Assembly: GCF_017874215.1 (NCBI RefSeq)
Contig: NZ_JAGGLB010000005.1
Coordinates: forward strand, 1-64,000
Source: Paenibacillus eucommiae
Lineage (GTDB): Bacteria; Bacillota; Bacilli; Paenibacillales; NBRC-103111
Length of the DNA: 64,000 nucleotides
Reading direction: 5' to 3'
Both the position numbers and the translations under genes were made by a program. The stretch's first letter is position 1. Each line of letters begins with the position of its first letter. The notes beneath the pieces were generated by a model. It made no database searches. It was given only the letters and a program-made list of their open reading frames with translations, and was not told the DNA's origin. This document shows, piece by piece, positions 1 through 7,292 of the stretch.

Positions 1-141
1 TTAAAGATTTGTTCCTACCTCCTCATCCATTTCATTCAAGGGAACAAATCTTTAACAGCGGCTGGAGCCCACGCCCCTTACCTCCGCAACGCTCCAACGT
101 CACAAACACGCACATCAAAGGACGCCGCAAGGTATTTTTCT
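1..141. repeat. Intergenic hairpin repeat, copy A
   Basis: Begins with a perfect 15-bp inverted repeat (1-15 with 41-55), followed by a conserved run containing CAGCGGCTGGAGCCCAC and ATCAAAGGACGCC. The same arrangement recurs at 28578-28720 with about 75-80% identity by eye. Both copies end just upstream of a sigma-A-type promoter. It may extend to the left of the window. Confidence 0.85.
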
Positions 142-173
142 TACCGCAATCACAAGCAACCCTTTAATTAACA

Positions 174-202
174 TTGACAGTGAGAATAATTTTCAATAGT
201 AT
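174..202 (+). promoter_or_regulatory. Fur-regulated promoter of the AraC/Btr-like gene
   Basis: TTGACA at 174-179 and TAGTAT at 197-202 are separated by 17 bp. A Fur-box-like sequence TGAGAATAATTTTCA (181-195) fills the spacer, close to the consensus TGATAATNATTATCA. Iron repression is inferred from this position and from the iron importer downstream. Confidence 0.75.
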
Positions 203-207
203 TTTAA

Positions 208-236
208 TTGGGACGGAAATTGGGACTCAATAGTAT
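208..236 (+). promoter_or_regulatory. Second tandem promoter, duplicated without the Fur box
   Basis: TTGGGA (208-213), 17-bp spacer, TAGTAT (231-236). It repeats the promoter at 174-202 with an exact 34-bp offset, and the 13-bp sequence CAATAGTATTTTA is identical at 194-206 and 228-240. The spacer no longer resembles a Fur box, so this promoter could be iron-independent. Confidence 0.5.
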
Positions 237-284
237 TTTAGTGAGTCTCCATCCAATTTTAATAGAGATTTAGCAGAAATTAAT

Positions 285-1994
285 TTGAGATTATTCATTT
301 GCAGGGATGTGAACGATGTGGGATCGTGGGATCATTCTCGTCAGCTGTCTCTTCGCTATGCAGCAACGGAGGAGCTTAAAATAGATAGCTGGCGCATCTT
401 CGAGCTGCCAAATCATGAGGACTACAGGTTCGGGTATGTGTTGAAGGAGCAGGTGAAGCTGACTCTGGAGGCGGGTGGACAATGTCTGGAGCGGAAGCTG
501 CTGTGCGGGGAATTGTTTCTCGTTACGCCCAACCTCAGTTGTAAAATTCACAATAGCACCAGTCAGGCTGCTCACATAGTCATCATCCATTTTCAATGTG
601 ACTGGGGAGGGAATCCGGCAGCGCCTGAAGCGGGCCAAACGCCATTCTTTCCATGTTTCTCAGAACAGGAAGAGGGTGTGGGAAAGCTTAGGAAATCCGA
701 GTCCCAGGCCAAGGTATCGGTACCGGTCCATTCCCAGCGCCATTCCCAGACCCAGGCCCAGTTACAGTCCCAGCTCCAACTCTACACTCTGCGTGTGCCC
801 CAAGCCTATGGCTGGATTCAGGATTTCCTGAATGACTCGCAGAACCCGGAATCGGTGCCGGTACCGTATTTCCAATTACAATCTCATTTGTATGCCATTG
901 CGGCTGCTTTTCAAGCCCATGTCCACAAGCCGAGAAGTGCGGAGGATGACCTGCATGATTACGTTAAGCAGACCAGGCAGTACATACTGGAGAAGTACAA
1001 TCGGGCCGTAGATATTGAAGAGGTTGCGCGGTTATCGGGTGCCAGCTCCAGCCGTTTTTATCAGGCATTCAAAAGAACTACCGGGCTCAGCCCGAATAAA
1101 TTTATTACGATGACCAGGTTGAATGTCTCCCTGTATTTATTGTCTGCTTCCTCATCTTCAGTGATGGAGGTGGCCCATTCGGTTGGGTACCCGGATGAGT
1201 TGTATTTTAGCAGGTTGTTTAAGAAGCATATGGGGCTGTCACCGACTGAATATACGGGCTTGGCCAAAAAACGAATTGCCAACCTCTCACCGGTTTTTCA
1301 AGGCGATCTATCGGTGCTGGGCATTGTCCCCAAGATTACTTTGCAGCGGGGATGGTCGGAGCATCCGGAATCCTATATTAGGCTGATTGAAAATTCCAAT
1401 CCGGAGCTTATCCTGACATCACCGATCCCGGATGAATTATACCGGACCTTATCGAAGATAGCGCCTGTGCTGATGCTCTACTGGAAAACCTACTCCTGGA
1501 AAGAACGTCTGCTCAAAATCAGCCGCGTACTCGACATGCCCACAATAGCAGAGCGCTGGTTAACTTATTTCGATATGAAGGTAGAGAATGCACGGTTTCA
1601 CATCCATAGGCATTTGGGCAGCAAACCTTTTCTACTCGTCGGTGCCGCGGCGGGGCGTTTCCGTGTGTTTGGCATGCAGGGCAAAAAAATGAAGGATTTT
1701 TTCTACGATGATCTTCAGGTGACACCGGCCGGTCCTGCTGAGCATATTCGGTTCCTGGACGTTACCTCGATTCACGAAGTTGCCGCATTGGACTGCGAGA
1801 ACGTCTTGTTTCTCGTTCAGACTTCGGAATCCGACGATTTTTGTACACAGCTGGAAAAAGACTGGCGGCGTTTAAAAGGAAACCGGCGCAACCAGAACTG
1901 CCTGTTTGTCCGTCATGAGGAACCCCTCTTGTACAATGCGGCTGTCCATGAAAGTTTGATTGACCAAACCGTACAGTTGCTGCAAAATCAGTAG
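285..1994 (+). CDS. AraC-family regulator fused to a siderophore-binding-protein-like domain (Btr/YbbB type)
   Basis: A three-part cytosolic regulator of 569 residues. Residues 1-135 look like a cupin-type N-terminus. Residues about 220-325 form two AraC helix-turn-helices ending in the usual GLSPTEY. Residues about 330-569 resemble a TroA/FeuA-type periplasmic binding domain without a signal peptide. B. subtilis Btr has this architecture and activates a bacillibactin importer when it binds ferri-siderophore; the downstream importer makes the same role likely here. Residues 145-170 are a Ser/Gln-rich low-complexity stretch from imperfect repeats of a CAG/CCC-type hexamer. The TTG at 285 gives the longest frame, but GTG codons at 309 and 318 are possible starts. 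Confidence 0.85.
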   Translation: MRLFICRDVNDVGSWDHSRQLSLRYAATEELKIDSWRIFELPNHEDYRFGYVLKEQVKLTLEAGGQCLERKLLCGELFLVTPNLSCKIHNSTSQAAHIVIIHFQCDWGGNPAAPEAGQTPFFPCFSEQEEGVGKLRKSESQAKVSVPVHSQRHSQTQAQLQSQLQLYTLRVPQAYGWIQDFLNDSQNPESVPVPYFQLQSHLYAIAAAFQAHVHKPRSAEDDLHDYVKQTRQYILEKYNRAVDIEEVARLSGASSSRFYQAFKRTTGLSPNKFITMTRLNVSLYLLSASSSSVMEVAHSVGYPDELYFSRLFKKHMGLSPTEYTGLAKKRIANLSPVFQGDLSVLGIVPKITLQRGWSEHPESYIRLIENSNPELILTSPIPDELYRTLSKIAPVLMLYWKTYSWKERLLKISRVLDMPTIAERWLTYFDMKVENARFHIHRHLGSKPFLLVGAAAGRFRVFGMQGKKMKDFFYDDLQVTPAGPAEHIRFLDVTSIHEVAALDCENVLFLVQTSESDDFCTQLEKDWRRLKGNRRNQNCLFVRHEEPLLYNAAVHESLIDQTVQLLQNQ

Positions 1995-2143
1995 CTTGTA
2001 GCATCATTAGCCATTGATAGCATCCTTAGCGCAGCCGGCTAGTCAATGAATAAACGTCCTATCGATCAAGCTGCCGGAAAATCCATGCGAATAAAAGGAA
2101 CGTCCATTCCAGTACCCATAAATTCATGTAAAATAGATGAAGG

Positions 2144-2195
2144 TGATAACGATTATCATTTTCTTCTTTTTAGGACATGATGAGAATGATTATCT
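2144..2195 (+). promoter_or_regulatory. Two Fur boxes upstream of the iron importer
   Basis: TGATAACGATTATCA (2144-2158) is a near-perfect match to the 15-bp Fur consensus. TGAGAATGATTATCT (2181-2195) is a second, weaker box. A TAAAAT that could be a -10 lies at 2129-2134, so Fur would cover the transcription start. This is the clearest regulatory evidence that the four genes after it are iron-repressed. Confidence 0.85.
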
Positions 2196-2245
2196 TTCCC
2201 GTAGAAAAAGCGTTACAACCAATACTCCGTACGTAAGGAAGCGTC

Positions 2246-3196
2246 ATGAAAAAAAGATACCTGATTGCAGCGCTGCTAATTTTATCATTTACTTCTGTTT
2301 TTGTGGGTGTAAAAAACCTTACTCCATTTGATCTGTTTCATTTAAGTGAGGATCAGGCGCAAATCTTATTTGTTAGCCGCATTCCGCGTTTAATCAGCAT
2401 TATTATCGCTGGTGTGAGCATGAGCATTATTGGCCTGATGATGCAGCAGCTGACTAGAAATAAATTCGTATCCCCGACTACAGCTGGAACGATGGACTCG
2501 GCAGGTTTAGGTGTATTAGTAGCTTTAATGATCTTTACTTCGGCTAGTCCTATGCAAAAAATGCTGGTAGCCTTTGTTTTTGCCTTGGCTGGAACCTTCC
2601 TTTTTATGAAAATATTGGAGAAGGTTAAATATAAGGATACGATTTTTATCCCGCTTGTAGGTTTGATGTTTGGGGGGATTGTGAGCTCGATTACGTCATT
2701 TTTTGCTTACAAGCATGATCTTATCCAGAGCATTGGCTCATGGCTGCAGGGTGATTTTTCAATGATTATGAAGGGGCGGTATGAGCTTTTATACCTTAGT
2801 ATCCCGCTGGTGATCGTAGCTTATATTTTTGCAAACCGGTTTACGATTGCGGGAATGGGCGAGGAATTTTCTGTTAATCTCGGACTTAACTACAAGCAGG
2901 TGGTGCGTATAGGGCTGGTGATTATAGCTCTTGTAGCATCGGTTGTGCTGCTTACTGTAGGCTCGCTTCCGTTCCTGGGGCTGATTATTCCGAATATCGT
3001 TACGTTTTATCAAGGGGATCATCTTAAGAAAAGTCTTTCTCACACAGCGTTATTAGGAGCCGTCTTCGTGTTATTTTGTGACATCCTGGGCCGTGTCATT
3101 ATTTATCCTTACGAAATTTCAATTGGTCTTACTGTAGGAGTCATAGGAAGCGGTGTGTTCCTGTATTTGCTAATAAGGAGAAAGGCATATGAGTGA
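2246..3196 (+). CDS. yclN: Iron-siderophore ABC transporter permease, YclN/FatD type
   Basis: Membrane permease of the FecCD/BtuC family, 316 residues, almost wholly hydrophobic with about 8-9 helices. The N-terminal SRIPRLISIIIAGVSM block and the later GSLPFLGLIIPNIV stretch are typical FecCD signatures. Order and sizes of the four genes (316, 316, 252, about 335 residues) match the B. subtilis yclNOPQ petrobactin importer closely, so uptake of a catecholate-type ferri-siderophore is likely; the substrate is inferred. RBS TAAGGAAG precedes the ATG. Overlaps the next gene by 8 bp. Confidence 0.85.
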   Translation: MKKRYLIAALLILSFTSVFVGVKNLTPFDLFHLSEDQAQILFVSRIPRLISIIIAGVSMSIIGLMMQQLTRNKFVSPTTAGTMDSAGLGVLVALMIFTSASPMQKMLVAFVFALAGTFLFMKILEKVKYKDTIFIPLVGLMFGGIVSSITSFFAYKHDLIQSIGSWLQGDFSMIMKGRYELLYLSIPLVIVAYIFANRFTIAGMGEEFSVNLGLNYKQVVRIGLVIIALVASVVLLTVGSLPFLGLIIPNIVTFYQGDHLKKSLSHTALLGAVFVLFCDILGRVIIYPYEISIGLTVGVIGSGVFLYLLIRRKAYE

Positions 3197-4139
3197 TAAG
3201 CTTAAAATTGGCCTTCTTGTGATTCTTGCCGGTGCTTTAATTACAACGTTTCTCGTGATAGATGCAAGTGGAAATTGGGATTATATTTTGCCTAGAAGAG
3301 GTAAGAAGATCCTTGCCATTGTACTCACGGGAGCTGCTATAGCGTTCTCTACGCTGGTGTTTCAGACGATTACGAATAACAAAATTTTGACGCCTTCGAT
3401 TATGGGGCTTGACTCGCTTTACTTGCTGATCCAAACCTTTGTCGTCTTTGTTTTCGGCTCCACTACGCTGGCGATGATGAATAAACAGACTCACTTTCTT
3501 TTGTCGGTCGGCTTGATGGTTGTGTTTGCGGGGCTGCTGTACCGGATATTGTTTCGGCGGGAAGGGCGGAATATTTACTTTTTGCTGTTGATCGGGATTA
3601 TTTTCGGTACCTTTTTCTCCAGTATATCGTCCTTCTTGCAGATGCTTATCGATCCCAATGAATTTCTCATCGTTCAGGACAAGATGTTCGCCAGCTTTAA
3701 CAATGTCAATACGGACATTTTGTTAATCGCTATGATACTGATGCTTTTGGTCGGCGTTTATTTCGCCAAGTTCACCAAATATCTGGATGTACTGTCTCTC
3801 GGTAGAGAACACGCCATCAATTTAGGGATCAACTACGATTATGTCGTAAAAAGGCTGCTGATCGTCGTTGCGATTCTTGTATCCATCTCAACGGCCCTGG
3901 TCGGACCGATCACTTTTCTCGGGCTGCTTGTAGTCAACGTGACTTACCAGTTTATAAGAACATATAAGCATAAATATTTAATTATAAGCTCCAGCTTGGT
4001 TAGCATTATTGCTTTGGTTGGCGGGCAGTTGATTGTAGAGCGGGTTTTTACCTTCTCCACCTCGTTAAGTGTCATTATCAATTTTGCCGGTGGCGTATAT
4101 TTTATTTACCTTCTGTTAAAGGAGAATAAATCGTGGTAG
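3189..4139 (+). CDS. yclO: Iron-siderophore ABC transporter permease, YclO/FatC type
   Basis: Second FecCD-type permease (316 residues), expected to pair with the upstream permease as the membrane heterodimer. It has the family's RRGKKILAIVLTGAAIAFS N-terminal block and a VGPITFLGLLVVNV segment near residue 240. The ATG lies inside the end of the preceding gene, and its own stop overlaps the GTG of the ATPase gene, so translational coupling is likely throughout. Regulation follows the Fur boxes at 2144-2195. Confidence 0.85.
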   Translation: MSDKLKIGLLVILAGALITTFLVIDASGNWDYILPRRGKKILAIVLTGAAIAFSTLVFQTITNNKILTPSIMGLDSLYLLIQTFVVFVFGSTTLAMMNKQTHFLLSVGLMVVFAGLLYRILFRREGRNIYFLLLIGIIFGTFFSSISSFLQMLIDPNEFLIVQDKMFASFNNVNTDILLIAMILMLLVGVYFAKFTKYLDVLSLGREHAINLGINYDYVVKRLLIVVAILVSISTALVGPITFLGLLVVNVTYQFIRTYKHKYLIISSSLVSIIALVGGQLIVERVFTFSTSLSVIINFAGGVYFIYLLLKENKSW

Positions 4140-4891
4140 AAGTAACAGGCGTTTCCAAGAAATATGGCACTAAGCATGTGATAGATAATGTCTCCCTGCA
4201 GATCACTAAGGGGAAAGTCACGTCCTTCATTGGACCCAACGGCGCTGGCAAAAGCACCCTGCTATCGATGATAACCCGCTTGATTACGAAAAATCAGGGA
4301 GATATCTGTATCGACGGCGTGGAAATATCCCAGTGGAACAGCAATGATCTGGCCAAGAAGCTGTCTATTCTCAAGCAATCCAATCATATCAATATTCGTT
4401 TGACGGTAGAGGAGCTGGTTAGCTTTGGACGTTTTCCCTATTCCCAGGGCAGGCTGACGAAGGAAGATCTGAAGCATGTTGACGAAGCGATAAACTATAT
4501 GGATCTTGGGGATATGCGCGATAAGTACCTGGATCAGCTAAGCGGGGGGCAGAAGCAAAGGGCTTATATTGCCATGGTTATCGCCCAGAACACAGAGTAC
4601 ATTTTTCTTGATGAGCCCTTGAATAACCTCGATATGAAGCACTCCGTGCAAATTATGAAGGTGCTTCGGAGGATGGCTGATGAGCTGGGCAAGACGATTA
4701 TTCTTGTGCTGCATGATATTAATTTTGCATCTTGTTACTCAGATTATATAGTTGCGCTTAAAGATGGAAAAATAGTGAAAGAAGGTGCTACTGATGAGAT
4801 TATACACCCTGCCGTGTTAAAAGAAGTTTACGAGATGGATATTCAAATCGAGACCATTGGCGGGAATCGAATTTGTATTTATTTTGCTTAA
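4133..4891 (+). CDS. yclP: Iron-siderophore ABC transporter ATP-binding protein, YclP type
   Basis: Cytoplasmic ATPase of 252 residues that powers the importer. Walker A GPNGAGKST lies near residue 34, the signature LSGGQKQRAYIAM near 136, Walker B YIFLDEPLNNLD near 158, and the switch histidine in LHDINFA near 193. The GTG start overlaps the permease stop by 7 bp. Highest likeness is to YclP/FepC-type siderophore ATPases. Confidence 0.9.
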   Translation: MVEVTGVSKKYGTKHVIDNVSLQITKGKVTSFIGPNGAGKSTLLSMITRLITKNQGDICIDGVEISQWNSNDLAKKLSILKQSNHINIRLTVEELVSFGRFPYSQGRLTKEDLKHVDEAINYMDLGDMRDKYLDQLSGGQKQRAYIAMVIAQNTEYIFLDEPLNNLDMKHSVQIMKVLRRMADELGKTIILVLHDINFASCYSDYIVALKDGKIVKEGATDEIIHPAVLKEVYEMDIQIETIGGNRICIYFA

Positions 4892-4924
4892 GCTTAACCA
4901 TAAACCTAAATAGGAGTGAAAACC

Positions 4925-5932
4925 ATGAAAAAAAGCTTAACCCTTATTGTCATGACCTTTATTTTAGCGATCCTTGTCTCAGCATGTGCTGCAAACAATT
5001 CGAAGGAAAACGGAGGCTCATCTACACCTGCAGCTTCACCTTCAGGCTCTGCAGCATCTCCAGAAGCAGCAACACCTGCACCAACAGCCGCAGTAGAGAC
5101 AGAATTAACGATTACGCATCAATTAGGAGAAACCAAGGTAAAGAAAAACCCGCAAACCGTTGTTGTATTTGATTTTGGCGCCTTGGATTCCTTAGACAAG
5201 CTGGGTGTAGAAGTGGCAGGTGTGCCGCAAGCTAACATTCCGCCCTATTTGTCCAAGTATGAAGATAAGAAATATGCCAATGTGGGCAGCTTAAAAGAGC
5301 CTGATTTCGAAGCCATCAATAAAATCAAACCGGATTTAATTATTATTTCTGGAAGACAATCCGAGGCTTACGCAGAGCTGAGCAAAATTGCTCCTACCAT
5401 TTATATCGGGGTGGATACCAAGAAATATATGGAGTCCTTTACTGAGAACATGAAAACCTTAGGCAAGATTTTTGATAAGGAAGCTGTTGTAGACCAGGAG
5501 CTGGCGGCGATCGATCAGTCGATTCAAACGTTGCATGCAAAGGCCTCCACAAATGGAAAAGCATTAATTATTCTTTCTAATGGCGGCAAAATCAGTGCCT
5601 ATGGAGCAGGCTCCAGATTTGGTATTTTGCATGATGTATTTGGCTTTGCTCCAGTTGACGACAACATCGAAGTTACGACACATGGCATGAGTATTTCTTT
5701 CGAATATATTGTTGAAAAGGATCCTGACTATCTGTTTGTCATCGACCGCGACGGCGCTATTGGCGAAGAAGCCGCAGCCAAGAAATTAGTAGAAAACGAG
5801 CTGATGAAAAACACCAAAGCGATGAAAAACGGCCACATTGTATACCTCGATTCCAACTACTGGTACCTCTCCGGAGGCGGACTGCTTTCCGTATCCGAGA
5901 TGGTCAAAGAAGTGGATGCAAGCATTAAATAG
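4925..5932 (+). CDS. yclQ: Siderophore-binding lipoprotein, YclQ type
   Basis: Substrate-binding lipoprotein of the Fe-siderophore importer, 335 residues. The signal peptide ends in the lipobox LVSAC (Cys21), followed by an Ala/Ser/Pro/Thr-rich linker to about residue 60 and then a TroA-fold binding domain with motifs such as NVGSLKEPDFEAINKIKPDL. ATG 4925 is preferred over the in-frame GTG at 4916 because TAGGAG at 4911-4916 sits 8 nt upstream of it. Last gene of the operon. YclQ of B. subtilis binds petrobactin; the ligand here is inferred. Confidence 0.88.
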   Translation: MKKSLTLIVMTFILAILVSACAANNSKENGGSSTPAASPSGSAASPEAATPAPTAAVETELTITHQLGETKVKKNPQTVVVFDFGALDSLDKLGVEVAGVPQANIPPYLSKYEDKKYANVGSLKEPDFEAINKIKPDLIIISGRQSEAYAELSKIAPTIYIGVDTKKYMESFTENMKTLGKIFDKEAVVDQELAAIDQSIQTLHAKASTNGKALIILSNGGKISAYGAGSRFGILHDVFGFAPVDDNIEVTTHGMSISFEYIVEKDPDYLFVIDRDGAIGEEAAAKKLVENELMKNTKAMKNGHIVYLDSNYWYLSGGGLLSVSEMVKEVDASIK

Positions 5933-5951
5933 ACTGATTATTTGATTTAGA

Positions 5952-5990
5952 AGCGCTATCTGACCACTATGGCTCAGGTGGCGTTTTCTT
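5952..5990 (+). terminator. Probable terminator of the iron importer operon
   Basis: A GC-containing stem (5952-5965 with 5971-5984, including G-U pairs and one bulge) is followed by TTTTCTTGTGGTTTTATT. It stands 20 bp after the lipoprotein stop. Confidence 0.5.
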
Positions 5991-6017
5991 GTGGTTTTAT
6001 TAGGTTTTATTAGTAAT

Positions 6018-6311
6018 GGAATCAGAAAGAAAGCACAGATTATCCTATCGCCACTATCCCTCTACCTCAGGAAAGTAACTTCTATTGGCAGCCCGCCCTC
6101 CGCTGAAATAAGCGTACGCCACTTAACGATGTTTTTCATCGTTAAAAGGAGTGTTTCCTGGCCAAACGGCACGTTAAGGATGATTTTCATCGTTAAAAGA
6201 GGACGGATGGCCTTTTTGGGTGGTAAAAGGGGATTTTAACGATGTTTTTCATCGTTAAATAAGGTTGTGGAGTCGACCTGGTACTTTTAGCGATGAAAAA
6301 CATCGTTAAGT
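6018..6311. repeat. Intergenic palindrome array, copy 1
   Basis: Gene-free stretch containing four dyads of the type TTAACGATG-n5-CATCGTTAA at about 6123-6145, 6173-6196, 6235-6259 and, reversed, 6287-6309. They are preceded by the conserved segment ATCGCCACTATCCCT near 6048. The same order of segments recurs at 27994-28325, and related dyads at 39500-39728. It is not coding. Confidence 0.85.
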
Positions 6312-6404
6312 AGCAGATCCTCTCGGTTGTGTGCGCGGGAGGGGGCGTTCTTCAGTCCCAGCGGCCTAGCTAAAGCACAACGACGAAAATATAGAATCTA
6401 TATA

Positions 6405-6433
6405 TTGACTATAGAAATAAATGGATTTATTAT
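6405..6433 (+). promoter_or_regulatory. Sigma-A-type promoter of the first two-component locus
   Basis: TTGACT (6405-6410) and TATTAT (6428-6433) with a 17-bp spacer lie about 90 bp upstream of the response-regulator start. No operator-like dyad was seen around it. Confidence 0.65.
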
Positions 6434-6520
6434 GGTGAGTAATTCATCGAATGGCAAAGGTATTTCTAGAGAACAGCAATCCTGTGACCCTGCGATGAAA
6501 AAGAAAGGAAGGTGGTTAAC

Positions 6521-7279
6521 GTGCACAAACTATTGATTGTTGACGATGAGGAATACGTTCGAAATGGATTGAAGAAAAGATTTTCATGGCAGGAGTTTGG
6601 GTTCCAGGTAATAGGAACATGTAATAATGGCCAGGAGGCGCTGGACTTCGTCAGAACCAATCAGACTCACGTCGTATTGACGGATATCAAGATGCCGGGT
6701 ATGGGCGGTCTGGAACTGGCAGCTCAAATTCATCAATTATTTCCTGAAATTCATATTATTTTATTAAGCGCTTACAATGATTTTAAATTTGCTCAGGAAG
6801 CGATAAAACTTGGTGTGAAAGGGTATTTGTTGAAACCGGTGGAAGAAGATGAAGTCAAAGAATTATTTGCTTCCATATCAAAGTCCTTGAGATTAGCTGC
6901 ACGCCCCAACTATATACCCCCAGCCCCCGCAGACTTGTCTTCATACAATAGTATGGAGAAACAATGCATCACCCGTGCCAAGCAGTTCGTCGAAGAGCAT
7001 ATCGAATCTAAAATCACTTTGCAGGAAGTAGCCAGAGAGCTGCACTTTACTGCAACCTATTTCAGCATATTTTTTAAAAAAGAAACGAATCAAAATTTTA
7101 TAGATTATGTTACGGAAGTGAAGATTAAAAAAGCGATGCAGCTGCTGCAGTATTCCGACTTCCTTGTTAAAGACATTGCATACAAAGTCGGATACGATGA
7201 TTATTCGTATTTTTGCAAAATATTCAGAAAGTATGTGGGGACTACGCCGCTGGATTACCGCACAAACCGGATGAAATGA
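6521..7279 (+). CDS. YesN-type response regulator with AraC DNA-binding domain
   Basis: Cytosolic regulator of 252 residues. It has a receiver domain (acidic pair VDDEEY at the N-terminus, phospho-acceptor Asp in VLTDIKMPGM near 52, Lys in GYLLKP near 103) and a C-terminal AraC helix-turn-helix pair (about 150-250). GTG 6521 is chosen because AAAGGAAGG lies 9 nt upstream; the longer in-frame GTG at 6512 directly abuts that site. It is followed 13 bp later by its kinase. YesN-like regulators normally activate the adjacent sugar-transport genes. Confidence 0.88.
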   Translation: MHKLLIVDDEEYVRNGLKKRFSWQEFGFQVIGTCNNGQEALDFVRTNQTHVVLTDIKMPGMGGLELAAQIHQLFPEIHIILLSAYNDFKFAQEAIKLGVKGYLLKPVEEDEVKELFASISKSLRLAARPNYIPPAPADLSSYNSMEKQCITRAKQFVEEHIESKITLQEVARELHFTATYFSIFFKKETNQNFIDYVTEVKIKKAMQLLQYSDFLVKDIAYKVGYDDYSYFCKIFRKYVGTTPLDYRTNRMK

Positions 7280-7292
7280 TGAGGGAGACCAC

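Noticed and set aside
5946..5964. cre site near the end of the iron operon (AGAAGCGCTATCT)
   Set aside because: Three mismatches to the consensus, and it forms part of the terminator stem.
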